Assembly (NCBI GenBank): GCA_911728435.2
Contig: OU452201.1
Location: 28,024,001 to 28,088,000, forward strand
DNA: 64,000 bases
From: Apoderus coryli
Lineage: Eukaryota; Arthropoda; Insecta; Coleoptera; Attelabidae
Direction: 5' to 3'
The notes below the pieces were generated by a model that did not search any database, was not told the origin of the DNA, and worked only from the letters and a program-made list of their open reading frames with translations. A program made the position numbers and the translations under genes. Each line of letters opens with the position of its first letter. The first letter of the stretch is position 1. This document shows, piece after piece, positions 21,846 through 31,199 of the stretch.

Positions 21846-24611
21846 ATGCACTCCAATATTAGATCATTGCGTAATAAAATTGGTGAACTGGAAGTGGTAT
21901 TGTCTGATTTGACATTGTCGATCATATGTTTGAGCGAACATCATCTATGTGCTCAAGAAATGGAACTTCTAAATGTTAGTGGTTTTAAGGTTGGTGCCTA
22001 CTTTTGTAGATCGCTCTCCAAGTGCGGTGGCTCTGTCATTTTGGTGAGATCTTCTATAGAAGTAACAAATTGTGATTTTATATCATTGTACAGTATAGAG
22101 AAATGTATAGAAGTTTGTTGTGTCTGTATAAAGAGTTGTAATGTATATATTGCTTGTATTTACAGAAGTCCGGCAGGGAATTTTGATGAATTCTTGGGAA
22201 TCTTGCACGCTGTAATTGACAAAATTGGTTTTGGTAAACAAATTATTATTACTGGCGATTTTAATGTCCGTTTTGACACCAAAGACACAAAATGTGTTCA
22301 ACTGTGTGACCTAATGGAGTCTTTCGGATTAGAACAGCAGATTCATGGTGCCACCCGTGGAAATAACTGCTTAGATAATGTATTCATTAACTTTTCCCTG
22401 GACACGTGCAGGTCTGAGAATATAAATTTGAATTTATCGGATCATTCCGAGGCTCAGCACATTCGGTTCGAGGTGAATGGTTGTGAGGGGCTTTCTGGAT
22501 CTGTGACTAGGGTGTGCAGGCCTATCACTCAGCGGGGACAGTTTGGCTATCACAATATGGTGAGAGATCTCTCATGGGATTTTGTGTGTGAATCGGGGGT
22601 GGATGTGAATGGGAAGTTTCAGACGTTTGTGAGTGTCTTGGAGGAGTGCTTTGTCAGATCATTTCCTGAGAGGAAAATTACATGTAAAAGGAACACCGGT
22701 TCATCTGCGGGCTGGTTTAGTGATCATTTGAGAGATATGAGAGACCGTCTGCATGCCTTGAATGAATTTTATTGCTGTTCTCCGTCGGAGGCTCTCCGCC
22801 ATGAAAGAAATCAAATGAGGAACCAATATAGGACAGATATTAAACGTGCCAAAATTGTTTTCAATAATAATGTAATACAGAGGTCCTCAAATCCTACAAG
22901 AACAATCTGGAAAGTAATTAATGAACACAGAGGTGCTATAAATAGAGATGAGGACCTCTGTAATATTGAACCGGAAGCTTTAAATAATTTTTTTGTAAAT
23001 ATAGCCCATGATCTATCTAGCAAAGTTCCGGTCAATGCACGCAGGGATCCTATGCAATATCTACAGAAATTGAGGGTTCCTGACGGAGAGTTCTCTTTTG
23101 ATGGGATTGGGTATATAGAGGTGCGTGATATAATATCTAATTTAAAAAACAAACCGAGTCGTGATGTTTACGGCTTGAATGTCAAAAGTGTTAAATCAAT
23201 TAGAGAACTAATTCTTGTGCCACTCACACAATTGATAAACTTATGCTTCAGGGAAGGAATATTCCCTGAAGTCCTAAAGCGGGCCGTAGTGGTTCCTATA
23301 TTCAAGAAAGGCGATAAGAATGAGCCCGAAAATTATCGCCCAATATCGCTATTACCAATATTTTCTAAGATTGTTGAGAGGGCGATGGCTTCTCGAATAA
23401 TGTGGCACTTTGAGCGGCATGGGTTGTTCGCGGACTCCCAGTTTGGTTTTCGTGGTGGTCGCAACACTGTGTCCGCCATCCATGATCTAATTTCGGGCAT
23501 ACTTGATGCATTCAATAAAAGGCAAAGTGCTCTCACGGTTTTCTGTGACTTGAGTAAGGCATTTGACTGCGTTCCCCACGATATCTTGCTGCGGAAGCTC
23601 AAATATTATAAGTTTGATACTTCAAGCGTTAGTCTGTTGGCGAGTTTCTTGAGTGAACGTATTCAGAAAGTACGCACTAACAAAGGAATATCGGAAAGTC
23701 TGCCAATTACAATTGGTGTGCCTCAAGGTTCTGTGTTGGGCCCACTGTTGTTTTTAATCTTTGTGAATGACTTACCGATACAAAATCAAGAAAATCTTAC
23801 GTTCGAACAGTTTGCGGATGACACTGCTTTCACATACAGAAATAATAATCTGGATATCGTTCTTGCTGAGTCTTCTCAGGCAGAATCTGCTGTTGCGAAC
23901 TGGTTCGAATCTAATAAGCTCTTTCTGAATACCAATAAGACAATGCGAATGCTGTTTTCACTCAAGTCCAACGACAATTACTGTGGTAGCGATGGTGTGG
24001 TAAGGTTCCTGGGCGTGTGGTTGGATCCTAAACTGAAATGGGATGAACACACGGAGATTATCTCAGGACGGTTGAGGTCGGGTGTGTTTGCCTTGCGCAA
24101 CTTGTCTCAGTGTGCTTCAAAGAGTGTAGTGCGCACTGCTTATTTTGCTCTGGTTCACAGTCACATTGCGTATGCGATTTTGATGTGGGGCCACGCAGCT
24201 GGTGCGTCGAGGGTATTTGGTATGCAAAGGAAAGCAGTTAGGGTTCTGGAGGGCCTCAAATATGGAGAGGATTGCAGACAGGCTTTTATAGATAATAATA
24301 TTCTGACACTCCCATCGTTGTTCATCCTCGAGAGCCTGATCTATGTAAAAAAAAATTGTGGTGCATACAGCAGGTCTCAGGATCTGCACGGATATGAAAC
24401 CAGATATAGGGATCACTTTATTGTCGAATATCAAAGACTTCAAAGATGTCAGAACGGACCAAACTATTTGGCTCCCAAGCTATATAATAAACTTCCTACT
24501 GAAGTCAAGTCCCTGTCGGACAAATTGTTTAAAACTAAGATTAAATCGTGGCTTCTATCAAAAGCCTTTTTTAGCGTGAATGACTATTTTAACAGTACTG
24601 TTATCGTGTAA
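21846..24611 (+). CDS. LINE ORF2: AP-like endonuclease plus reverse transcriptase, 921 aa
   Basis: This protein would nick target DNA and copy the element RNA onto the cut end. Endonuclease domain, residues 1-210: NIRSL (4-8), catalytic SEHH (30-33), YRSP (106-109), GDFNV (137-141) and SDHSE (198-202). The reverse transcriptase domain runs from about 480 to 740: IFKKGDKNEPENYRPISLL (485-503), FGFRGGRNT (533-541), CDLSKAFD with the first Asp at 568, GVPQGSVLGPLLFLIF (624-639), FADD (656-659) and FLGVWLD (721-727). The C-terminal thumb ends near 900. No stop or frameshift interrupts it. The ATG at 21846 is the first in frame, but the frame is open further upstream (QFLTL precedes Met, as in relatives). 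Translation may therefore depend on reinitiation or frameshifting from ORF1. Jockey/CR1 placement is from motif style, not from a tree. Confidence 0.92.
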   Translation: MHSNIRSLRNKIGELEVVLSDLTLSIICLSEHHLCAQEMELLNVSGFKVGAYFCRSLSKCGGSVILVRSSIEVTNCDFISLYSIEKCIEVCCVCIKSCNVYIACIYRSPAGNFDEFLGILHAVIDKIGFGKQIIITGDFNVRFDTKDTKCVQLCDLMESFGLEQQIHGATRGNNCLDNVFINFSLDTCRSENINLNLSDHSEAQHIRFEVNGCEGLSGSVTRVCRPITQRGQFGYHNMVRDLSWDFVCESGVDVNGKFQTFVSVLEECFVRSFPERKITCKRNTGSSAGWFSDHLRDMRDRLHALNEFYCCSPSEALRHERNQMRNQYRTDIKRAKIVFNNNVIQRSSNPTRTIWKVINEHRGAINRDEDLCNIEPEALNNFFVNIAHDLSSKVPVNARRDPMQYLQKLRVPDGEFSFDGIGYIEVRDIISNLKNKPSRDVYGLNVKSVKSIRELILVPLTQLINLCFREGIFPEVLKRAVVVPIFKKGDKNEPENYRPISLLPIFSKIVERAMASRIMWHFERHGLFADSQFGFRGGRNTVSAIHDLISGILDAFNKRQSALTVFCDLSKAFDCVPHDILLRKLKYYKFDTSSVSLLASFLSERIQKVRTNKGISESLPITIGVPQGSVLGPLLFLIFVNDLPIQNQENLTFEQFADDTAFTYRNNNLDIVLAESSQAESAVANWFESNKLFLNTNKTMRMLFSLKSNDNYCGSDGVVRFLGVWLDPKLKWDEHTEIISGRLRSGVFALRNLSQCASKSVVRTAYFALVHSHIAYAILMWGHAAGASRVFGMQRKAVRVLEGLKYGEDCRQAFIDNNILTLPSLFILESLIYVKKNCGAYSRSQDLHGYETRYRDHFIVEYQRLQRCQNGPNYLAPKLYNKLPTEVKSLSDKLFKTKIKSWLLSKAFFSVNDYFNSTVIV

Positions 24612-24793
24612 AATGTTTTATTGTGTGTACACTTTATAACTGTGATGTTATATGTTTATGAAAGACTCATGTAAATAGTATAAGTTGTGTTGTTTACTTG
24701 TACGCTTTATACATTGTGTTTGTTACCACTGACGATTGTAAGCATTACTGTAATGCATTAACATGAATAAAGTTACTTACTTACTTACTTACT

Positions 24794-24949
24794 AAAAATC
24801 GCAGGAGCCAAAGTGGAATCCTTCCCCTTAGACGCTAGTCAAATCACTAGATGTGTTATTGCGATTAATCTAGTGATATATGTTGGACATTACAAGTACT
24901 TATTGGCAGACTAAAATAAATTAAATACGACTTTTCTTGTAACTATTGT

Positions 24950-25000
<51 letters not shown>

Positions 25001-26032
25001 TATAATTGGAAATAGTCGTGGAGAAAATATATTATTTATTAGACGATACCGATATCAGACAAATTTTATGACAAATCAACGACCCTAAAAATATGAAACG
25101 GAAAAGGACACAGAAATTTCCTACATTGTTAAACCGTCTATCAAAGTATATGGACATATATATCCAGATCTCATCGCCAGATATTGAAATAACAAGGTCC
25201 GGATATCTTCGGGTTGACGTATAAAAACCCAATCTAAGTTGAACGCCACGCCACATGGTGTAACTATTTCAACTTGTCTCCAACTCTCGGTCGTTTTAAT
25301 ATGATTTGAGAAAGATTTTTTATATTATCGGCGACAGGAAATTGTGTATTTTTTGATATTGACTGTCCAAAATATTTTATCAACATTATCTGTGAAACTT
25401 TGAACGCATTTTATTTTCTTACATGTTTTTTTTATTCAATATGTTTCATTTCCATTTTAAGACAAAGAACACTGTTGGTCACATTTCAGCCTAAATTATA
25501 ATACAAAATTCAACAATTAAGCCACTATTATACAATACTTTACTTTACTACTTTGAGTTGGTCTAAACTCGATTACTGAATTTGCATTCGTAGACTTTAT
25601 TTTCCACGATAAGTGTTAATGATACTCAGTTTAAATGTATGGTGCTACGTAAGCTATGTTTTATCATCTCAATATTTTGCTTTACTAAAATACCATTTAT
25701 TGAATTCATTGTATAATTAATAATAAAATAAACAACAATAAGCACACTTTGTTACATTTGGTTATAGGTACTAATTAAGTACTAATTAAGTTTTTTTGTG
25801 AAAAATTATTTTTGGGGCCTTCCAAATACATTAAATAGATTTCATCTTTTGGGGTTTTCGTATGGATTCTGTCTTACCACTTCTTGGTCCAAATGAAGAT
25901 CATATTCATCGGTAAATTAAAATCTTGATATCTTTAAACTTAAAGACGATAAAGTCATTGTAAACGCTTATCTAAATTATTAAAACAATGTGAACATAAA
26001 AAATAATGTGAGGTTATAATATAATAAAACAA
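24794..26032. other. unassigned AT-rich DNA with (TA)n tract
   Basis: A (TA)n microsatellite occupies about 24953-24997. The rest shows no gene or family I can name. Confidence 0.45.
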
Positions 26033-26440
26033 AAATAATTTTGTGGCATAACGAACCAAATTTTACCTACATAGGGGATGTTAGTTAATTTTGCAGTACT
26101 TTAGTCCAATTCATATATTATATACTGACGAATTAGTTGCGCTCTAATTATGCGCTCGTCAAAGTACCATGGTCGTTGTCTACAATATCGGTCTGCATTT
26201 AGGCACAGCGAGATATACACCAGCAGATGTAAACCATACGATCTACATACACAGAGTAATACATATCCCACCATACGGAGACCGAAAAAATCCAATGTAT
26301 TGGTAACATCAGCCATAACACATACATATTTATGCTTTTTTCTTTTTCGTGAATATGTAGTAACATAATTTAATTTCATTAGTATTAACAAGATTTTTTC
26401 CTCAGGGTGACTTCGACACATTACTCTTAACTTACTCATA
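26033..26440 (+). repeat. foldback (GTGGCA) family, copy at 26 kb
   Basis: It begins ATAATTTTGTGGCATAACG and shares with 57938-58190 the order TACTGACGAATT, GCGCTCGTCA, ACCATGGTCG, ATATCGGTCTGCATTTA and AGATGTAAAC. The paired open frames at 26101-26439 and 26150-26368 are repeat-derived, not genes. Confidence 0.7.
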
Positions 26441-26477
26441 ATACTGTAACATTTACAAATACAATTTCTCTAAATTT

Positions 26478-26520
26478 TGCCACTGATGATGAAGCTAGTG
26501 AGCTTCGAAACATGTTTGGA
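26478..26520 (+). ncRNA. hammerhead-like motif 4
   Basis: CCA (26480-26482) precedes the core CTGATGA (26483-26489). One unpaired T follows, then a perfect 6-bp stem II (GAAGCT...AGCTTC) with AGTG loop, then GAAA (26507-26510), C-AT-GTT, and TGG pairing back with CCA. This is the best-formed stem II of the set. About 45 nt later comes TTTTGTGGAGTCAGACG, the family block that also follows motifs 1, 2 and 3. The single extra T after the core is shared by motifs 2 and 3, so it is a family trait rather than an error. Confidence 0.65.
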
Positions 26521-26584
26521 CATAACACTTTAAGTGTAATGTGTTAAATTGATTTTGTGGAGTCAGACGTTTTATTTCCTATTA

Positions 26585-26950
26585 CAAATCAATAATTATT
26601 ATAATTAACAATTTGTACTTACCTACATTACAATTATCATCATTGCCGACACAGTCGATCTTTTTTCAAATTATAAATATTTAATATAGCTACTAATAAT
26701 ATTAATTCGCGTTAAATAAACTTGTGATGCTTAAGACACTACTCAACGGAGGAGATTAGTGCTTCTAGAACCCGAAGTTTACTTCGCCAAAGTTAGGAGA
26801 GAAGACTCCGTTTTTCCCTGTTGCGTAAAAATTTATAACCGTTGATTTGATTTTCTCCACTCTTTCGAATATCGACCAATGCAATTGTCTATTCTTAGCG
26901 TCGGTCGTACCGCTTTTTGTTGAAATTGCAATTTGTCTATTAGGTACAAT
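26585..26950 (+). repeat. LTR-1 family fragment
   Basis: It matches the middle-to-3' part of LTR-1 copies 1 and 2, from AATCAATAATTATTATAATT through CGACACAG, AATTCGCGTTAAATAAAC and TGTCTATTAGGTACAATAC. It then breaks off into the RTE fragment. Confidence 0.75.
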
Positions 26951-26956
26951 ACATCA

Positions 26957-27287
26957 GAGACGAACTAGACAAAAACTTGACAGGGTGGGCATGGCAGGTA
27001 GTCCCGAGGTAGAAACTGTTTGGACCGATATTAGGAGGCTTTCTTTAGCGCAAACTCGGAATTATTGCCAAGAGATACTAGGATAAGGAATAAAGCTTGT
27101 ATGACCGATGAAATTCTTAATTTGATGGAAGAAAAACGCTTGAAAAATAATCAATCCGTATACCAGCAGTTAAATCGTAGAATAAAGAATAGCTAGAGAG
27201 AATTGGCTCAATGAACAGTGTAGAGAAATAGAGGATCTTGAGGCCAAATATGACACTTTTAATATGCACAAGAAAATCAGGATCTGT
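26957..27287 (+). pseudogene. RTE-like LINE fragment (endonuclease-RT linker)
   Basis: Translation across two frame changes gives RQKLDRVGMAGSPEVETVW, then ACMTDEILNLMEEKRLK, NQSVYQQLNRRIKN and ARENWLNEQCREIEDLEAKY. A basic, helical linker with MTDEIL...EKR...LNRRI and WLNEQC...EIE blocks is typical of RTE/BovB-type LINE proteins, between the endonuclease and reverse transcriptase. Neither catalytic domain is present. LTR-1 pieces in opposite orientations flank it, so the locus has been rearranged. Family placement is by recollection of the pattern. Confidence 0.6.
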
Positions 27288-27289
27288 AT

Positions 27290-27500
27290 TGTCACACCCG
27301 GTATATTGTAATAAAATTATTGCATCCGGTCGATTTAGCTATTTTACGCTGATTAATAATTTTTAAAAAGTTCATCAAAGTTTATACAAGTTCATGACTC
27401 ATGATGTAATCAAATTATTGCATCCGGTCGAACTAGCTATTTTACGCTAATTAATAATTTTTAAAAAGTTCATCAAAGTTTATACAAGTTCATGACTCTA
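27290..27500 (-). repeat. LTR-1 terminal fragment with partial tandem duplication
   Basis: It starts TGTCACACCCGGTATATTG like copy 3. The segment from TATTGCATCCGGTCGA to ACAAGTTCATGACTC occurs twice in tandem (about 27319-27400 and 27417-27497). The rest of the LTR is missing. Confidence 0.8.
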
Positions 27501-28589
27501 ACATCGATGTTAGTTTTGTCAGATCTGGTCTTGGACTGTACACTATTAACTGTACACTTTTTCAATTTCAACTGGATGTTTGCTACAAGTGGACTAGCCA
27601 GGGTAAGTTTTTACTGATTTAATGCAGTTTCTGTAGCGTTTATTTATCAGTACGTAGTTGATTTGCTTTCTGACTATCCTCTCCGATGTATGAGCGTTAG
27701 AATTCCAAGTGTACAGTCGCCTTAGTGGGAGCTGAAAGAAAGTGTTTGAGACTACAAAATCCGTCTCTTGGCATAACTGGAACTAGATCTCATAATTCAT
27801 ATTTCAATTCACAATTCAGGACAGACAAGGCAATCGATGTTTAATAATTTTATTATCATTTTTCAAAATGACGTGAAAGTGTCTATGTTGAATCAATTGA
27901 CAAAAAATTTAAACAAAGGAAAGTTTTTGTTTAAATGCGTTTTGTGCTGTTTAACCGTAAATACCTCCAAAACCATTGACTGTAGGTGAATTTTATAACA
28001 AAATATTGTTGAAATCTTCTGAACAACTTGAAGATTAAAGAACTAAAAATATATCACATATTAATAACGTTCCATAAGAAAAATATATGCAGTCATGTGT
28101 ATCTCCTGCACGATCAGCCCTCTACACATTTCTGTGACGACGAATAATGGGTCAAATTAAAATCAAAAGTGACATGTGCGAGCAAAAATTGTATCGAAAT
28201 TAGGCGTCACTTTTGGTCATCACTGTATATCGTAGATATACATAATAATATTATCTCCCTCCTGCAAATGATAGAATTAGATTAAATTGTATATGTATAT
28301 GAGCCATTTCATACGATTGCAAATAACTTCGTTTAAATCAAACTTGCAAATTAGAATGCTAAACGATTTATAGACTGCACTGCCGCGTCAATAATTATAT
28401 TCATACAAGCGGCCAATCGACTCAGTTGCAGTCCTCCAGGATATACCTTAAAAATATGTGGCAGGGCTTGTAATATTATTATTATTTTTTAGGTATAGAA
28501 ATTGAGATCAAATCAAATATATCTATACATTTCCTGCATCTCTATTAATTAAAGAATGTTGTCATTTTGACTATCCGCGTCAAATTAAA
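27501..28589. other. unassigned DNA
   Basis: I see no supported gene, repeat family or structured RNA. Confidence 0.4.
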
Positions 28590-29335
28590 TTATTATCCTT
28601 CAACGTCAATTCAGCATTTTTATTAGTTGACATTCAAGTGTGAGGTTAGGTAGCAACTGAGCGACAGTTGAACGTATGACATCAGTTCAACTGACAGAGA
28701 AGTGAGGCTACGCTGTGCTAATTTAGTTTCTACTTGTTCGTTTTCAAGAATAGCCGTTATCATTGATCTAGGTTAGGTTATCCTTCAACGGCATTTTGCT
28801 TAATTGAAAATTAAGTGAGAACTTAGGTAGCAATTGAGCGACAGTTGCACGTATGACGAAACTTCAACTGAACAGAGAAATGAGGCTACGCTGTGCTAAT
28901 TAGACTGTTCGTCGCATTTCTCAATTGTACTACTCTTTGGTTTTCAAGAATAGCTGCCCAACTGATCTAGGTGCGTAAAAGCATAACTTTTTCACTCACC
29001 TGCCTGTCAGGCACATTATTTTTAAAAATTCGATTGTGAGTAAACTGAGAAATTAACCTCAAAATGTTTTATAGCAAATGATATTTTTGGCGGGTTGTGT
29101 TTTATAGAAAATGCAAGTGAGGTGAGCGGTAAGTGATCATGTCATATTAGCCCAACTGATCTGAGTTTGCAAACGATTAACGCCTAATCTGTAACCTTTT
29201 TATTTATCTGTTTATATTAAAACTATAATGACATCGTAATACACAAGCTTAATGATCCAAATGTTTAATTTTTTATCTAAATAAAAAGTGATTTTAGGTT
29301 TTAAAATAAAAAATGTAGGCCATATTAAGTGTAAA
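28590..29335. repeat. repeat G, tandemly duplicated
   Basis: Two units, about 28595-28775 and 28785-28975, share TTATCCTTCAACG, GAGCGACAGTTG, GAGGCTACGCTGTGCTAATT, TTTTCAAGAATAGC and TGATCTAGG. A related copy lies at 59870-60080. The reverse complement of 55585-55670 matches about 29080-29165. The TTTTAGGTTTTAAAATAAAAAA block near 29293 also recurs at 60032. Nature of the element unknown; no coding frame. Confidence 0.7.
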
Positions 29336-31199
29336 GCAGTGGCGGCTATTCATGCGCAGTAGGTGATGTGTCACTTCACCAAACATAAAAAAATAGTAAA
29401 AACATAAAAATATCTATTAATATTTTTGAATTTATAGTCAATGGACGACGGGCTGAAAAATAGCCAGAGTCGCGCGCCGACCTGCTGACATAATCCCCGT
29501 ATTATTACCAATCCTATTTTTTTATAATTAAGCAAATATTTATTTATAAAATGTTACTTGTCATAGTTGCCATATTTAATTTTTTTTTGATTGTGGCATC
29601 GTTTTCAGATTATGTTTAAGCTAGTATAAAATATGAAATATAGTTAACTGCTAGTATATTTTCGTAAAAATAAAATGAAAATAAAGCTCTGATAATTTAA
29701 TCTTCTGATTAGTTGGGTGTGAAAATATATTTCGGATTGATCGATTGATTTCGGTATTACGCGAATAATGAGTAGGTGTGTATTTATGCTAAAAATTTTC
29801 AAATTAAATGTGGCATCCACGAATGTTTGAGTTTTCTTGATTGTTGCCAGACTTTGAATGAATTGAATAGACTCAAATATAAATAATGAAATTTTTTTAA
29901 CAACCAAAATATAATAAAAATTAAATAAAATAAACTTGGTTAATTTAAGTTTGTCTTTGATTAAGAATTTGCACATGCGTTAGTGTAAATAGATTTCGGA
30001 TTAATTACATTATTGCGCGAATAATGAGTACGTGGTGGATGATGGTGAAATTTTCAAAAAAAGTCTGGCAGCAGAGCCTTGTTGTTCTTTTCGAATGACT
30101 TTACGTTCATGAAAAATTGACGATTTGCGAACTATTTTAAAAATGTTTCCCTTCAAAGGAGCCTCACCAAAAGTAACCCACGACCTGACCTGAATATTTA
30201 TCTGTATGTAAAAACACATGGCATCTTTTACACTTGTTTGGCTTTGGAGCAGATCTACACGGAACTCGTTTTGGTTGAAGATTATTATAGTAAATAAGAG
30301 CTTTCACGTTTTGTTATATTTCACAAGCCACCAATGGTTTACCCTCAAATCAGGGACATACTGTGAAACTATTTTTTTTTTGCGTGGGTGTGGAAACGCA
30401 GCCATAATTAAAGTTACGAATTGCTGTGATGTAGAAACGCAGTCACAGCTGATGTTTATTTATTATTTATTGGAGTATTTTGCATGGTTTGCAAGTTTTT
30501 TTAACATTTTTAATAAAACTAATTATTTTAAATATACTACGTAATATATAAGTAATAGTGTTTCGATGTCAATGTGAATATAGTGAAAAATGTGTAAAAG
30601 AAAGTCTCAAGAATGTACGAGTCGCATCCAAGTTATAGTACATTTATAGAAATTAAAGAAAAACGAATAATTTCGCAAACACTCTCGTAAAAATAGACTC
30701 AGTCGTCGCAAAAATGACTGTAGTAGGCTCTAGAATTGTTTTTGCGTCCATCTAATAGGCATACGTAAACGGGTAATTGCACTCACTGTAATAGTAGCAT
30801 TTTGTGTAGTTATTTCTAAAAATACCTATAGAAAAAAATATTGACCTCTGCGTCACACCTGTAGACCTGCAAAAAGTTGTAAAATTAAAAATTTTGACGC
30901 ATTCGTACACTGTTGAAAAGTATTCCTTTACGGTGTACAAATAAGAAATTTTTCATACAGATTACACTACCGTTTCACCTTGCGGCGCAACTTAAATTTT
31001 AGTGCAAGCACTTTTGTCGTTTTTTTGCTGTTTCGACAAAGATATATATGAACAAGCCGCCCATAGTTGACCCGCCAAAAAATAATTATTGACGGTTATA
31101 ATGTGAAACTCATATAATTTCTAATACATACACGAAGACGGAGCTAAAACTGTAACGGTAAAATTCGGGTATGTACAAGTAATTCACTAAATCATATTC
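29336..31199. other. unassigned AT-rich DNA
   Basis: A CAGTGGCGGCTATTC block at 29338 resembles the one at 12574. Open frames at 29644-30544 lack motifs and are compositionally ordinary. A near-repeat of GCGCGAATAATGAGTA occurs at about 29759 and 30014, hinting at an old local duplication. Confidence 0.4.

Larger units (their letters stand above)
21430..24793 (+). mobile_element. jockey/CR1-type LINE with intact ORF2
   Basis: It consists of the C-terminal part of ORF1, a complete ORF2, a short 3' untranslated region, AATAAA at about 24766 and a (TTAC)n tail at 24772-24793. The 5' end is uncertain: the ORF1 frame opens at 21484 and the LTR-1 copy ends at 21395, so the LINE is 5'-truncated somewhere between them. 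Base composition of ORF2 is clearly less AT-rich than the surroundings. Confidence 0.88.

Noticed and set aside
22083..24443. Minus-strand frames of 72-113 codons
   Set aside because: They are antisense to the intact LINE ORF2, whose motifs are unambiguous.
26101..26439. 112-codon minus-strand frame with a Cys-rich look
   Set aside because: It coincides with a foldback-family repeat copy, and the matching region at 58 kb does not keep the frame.
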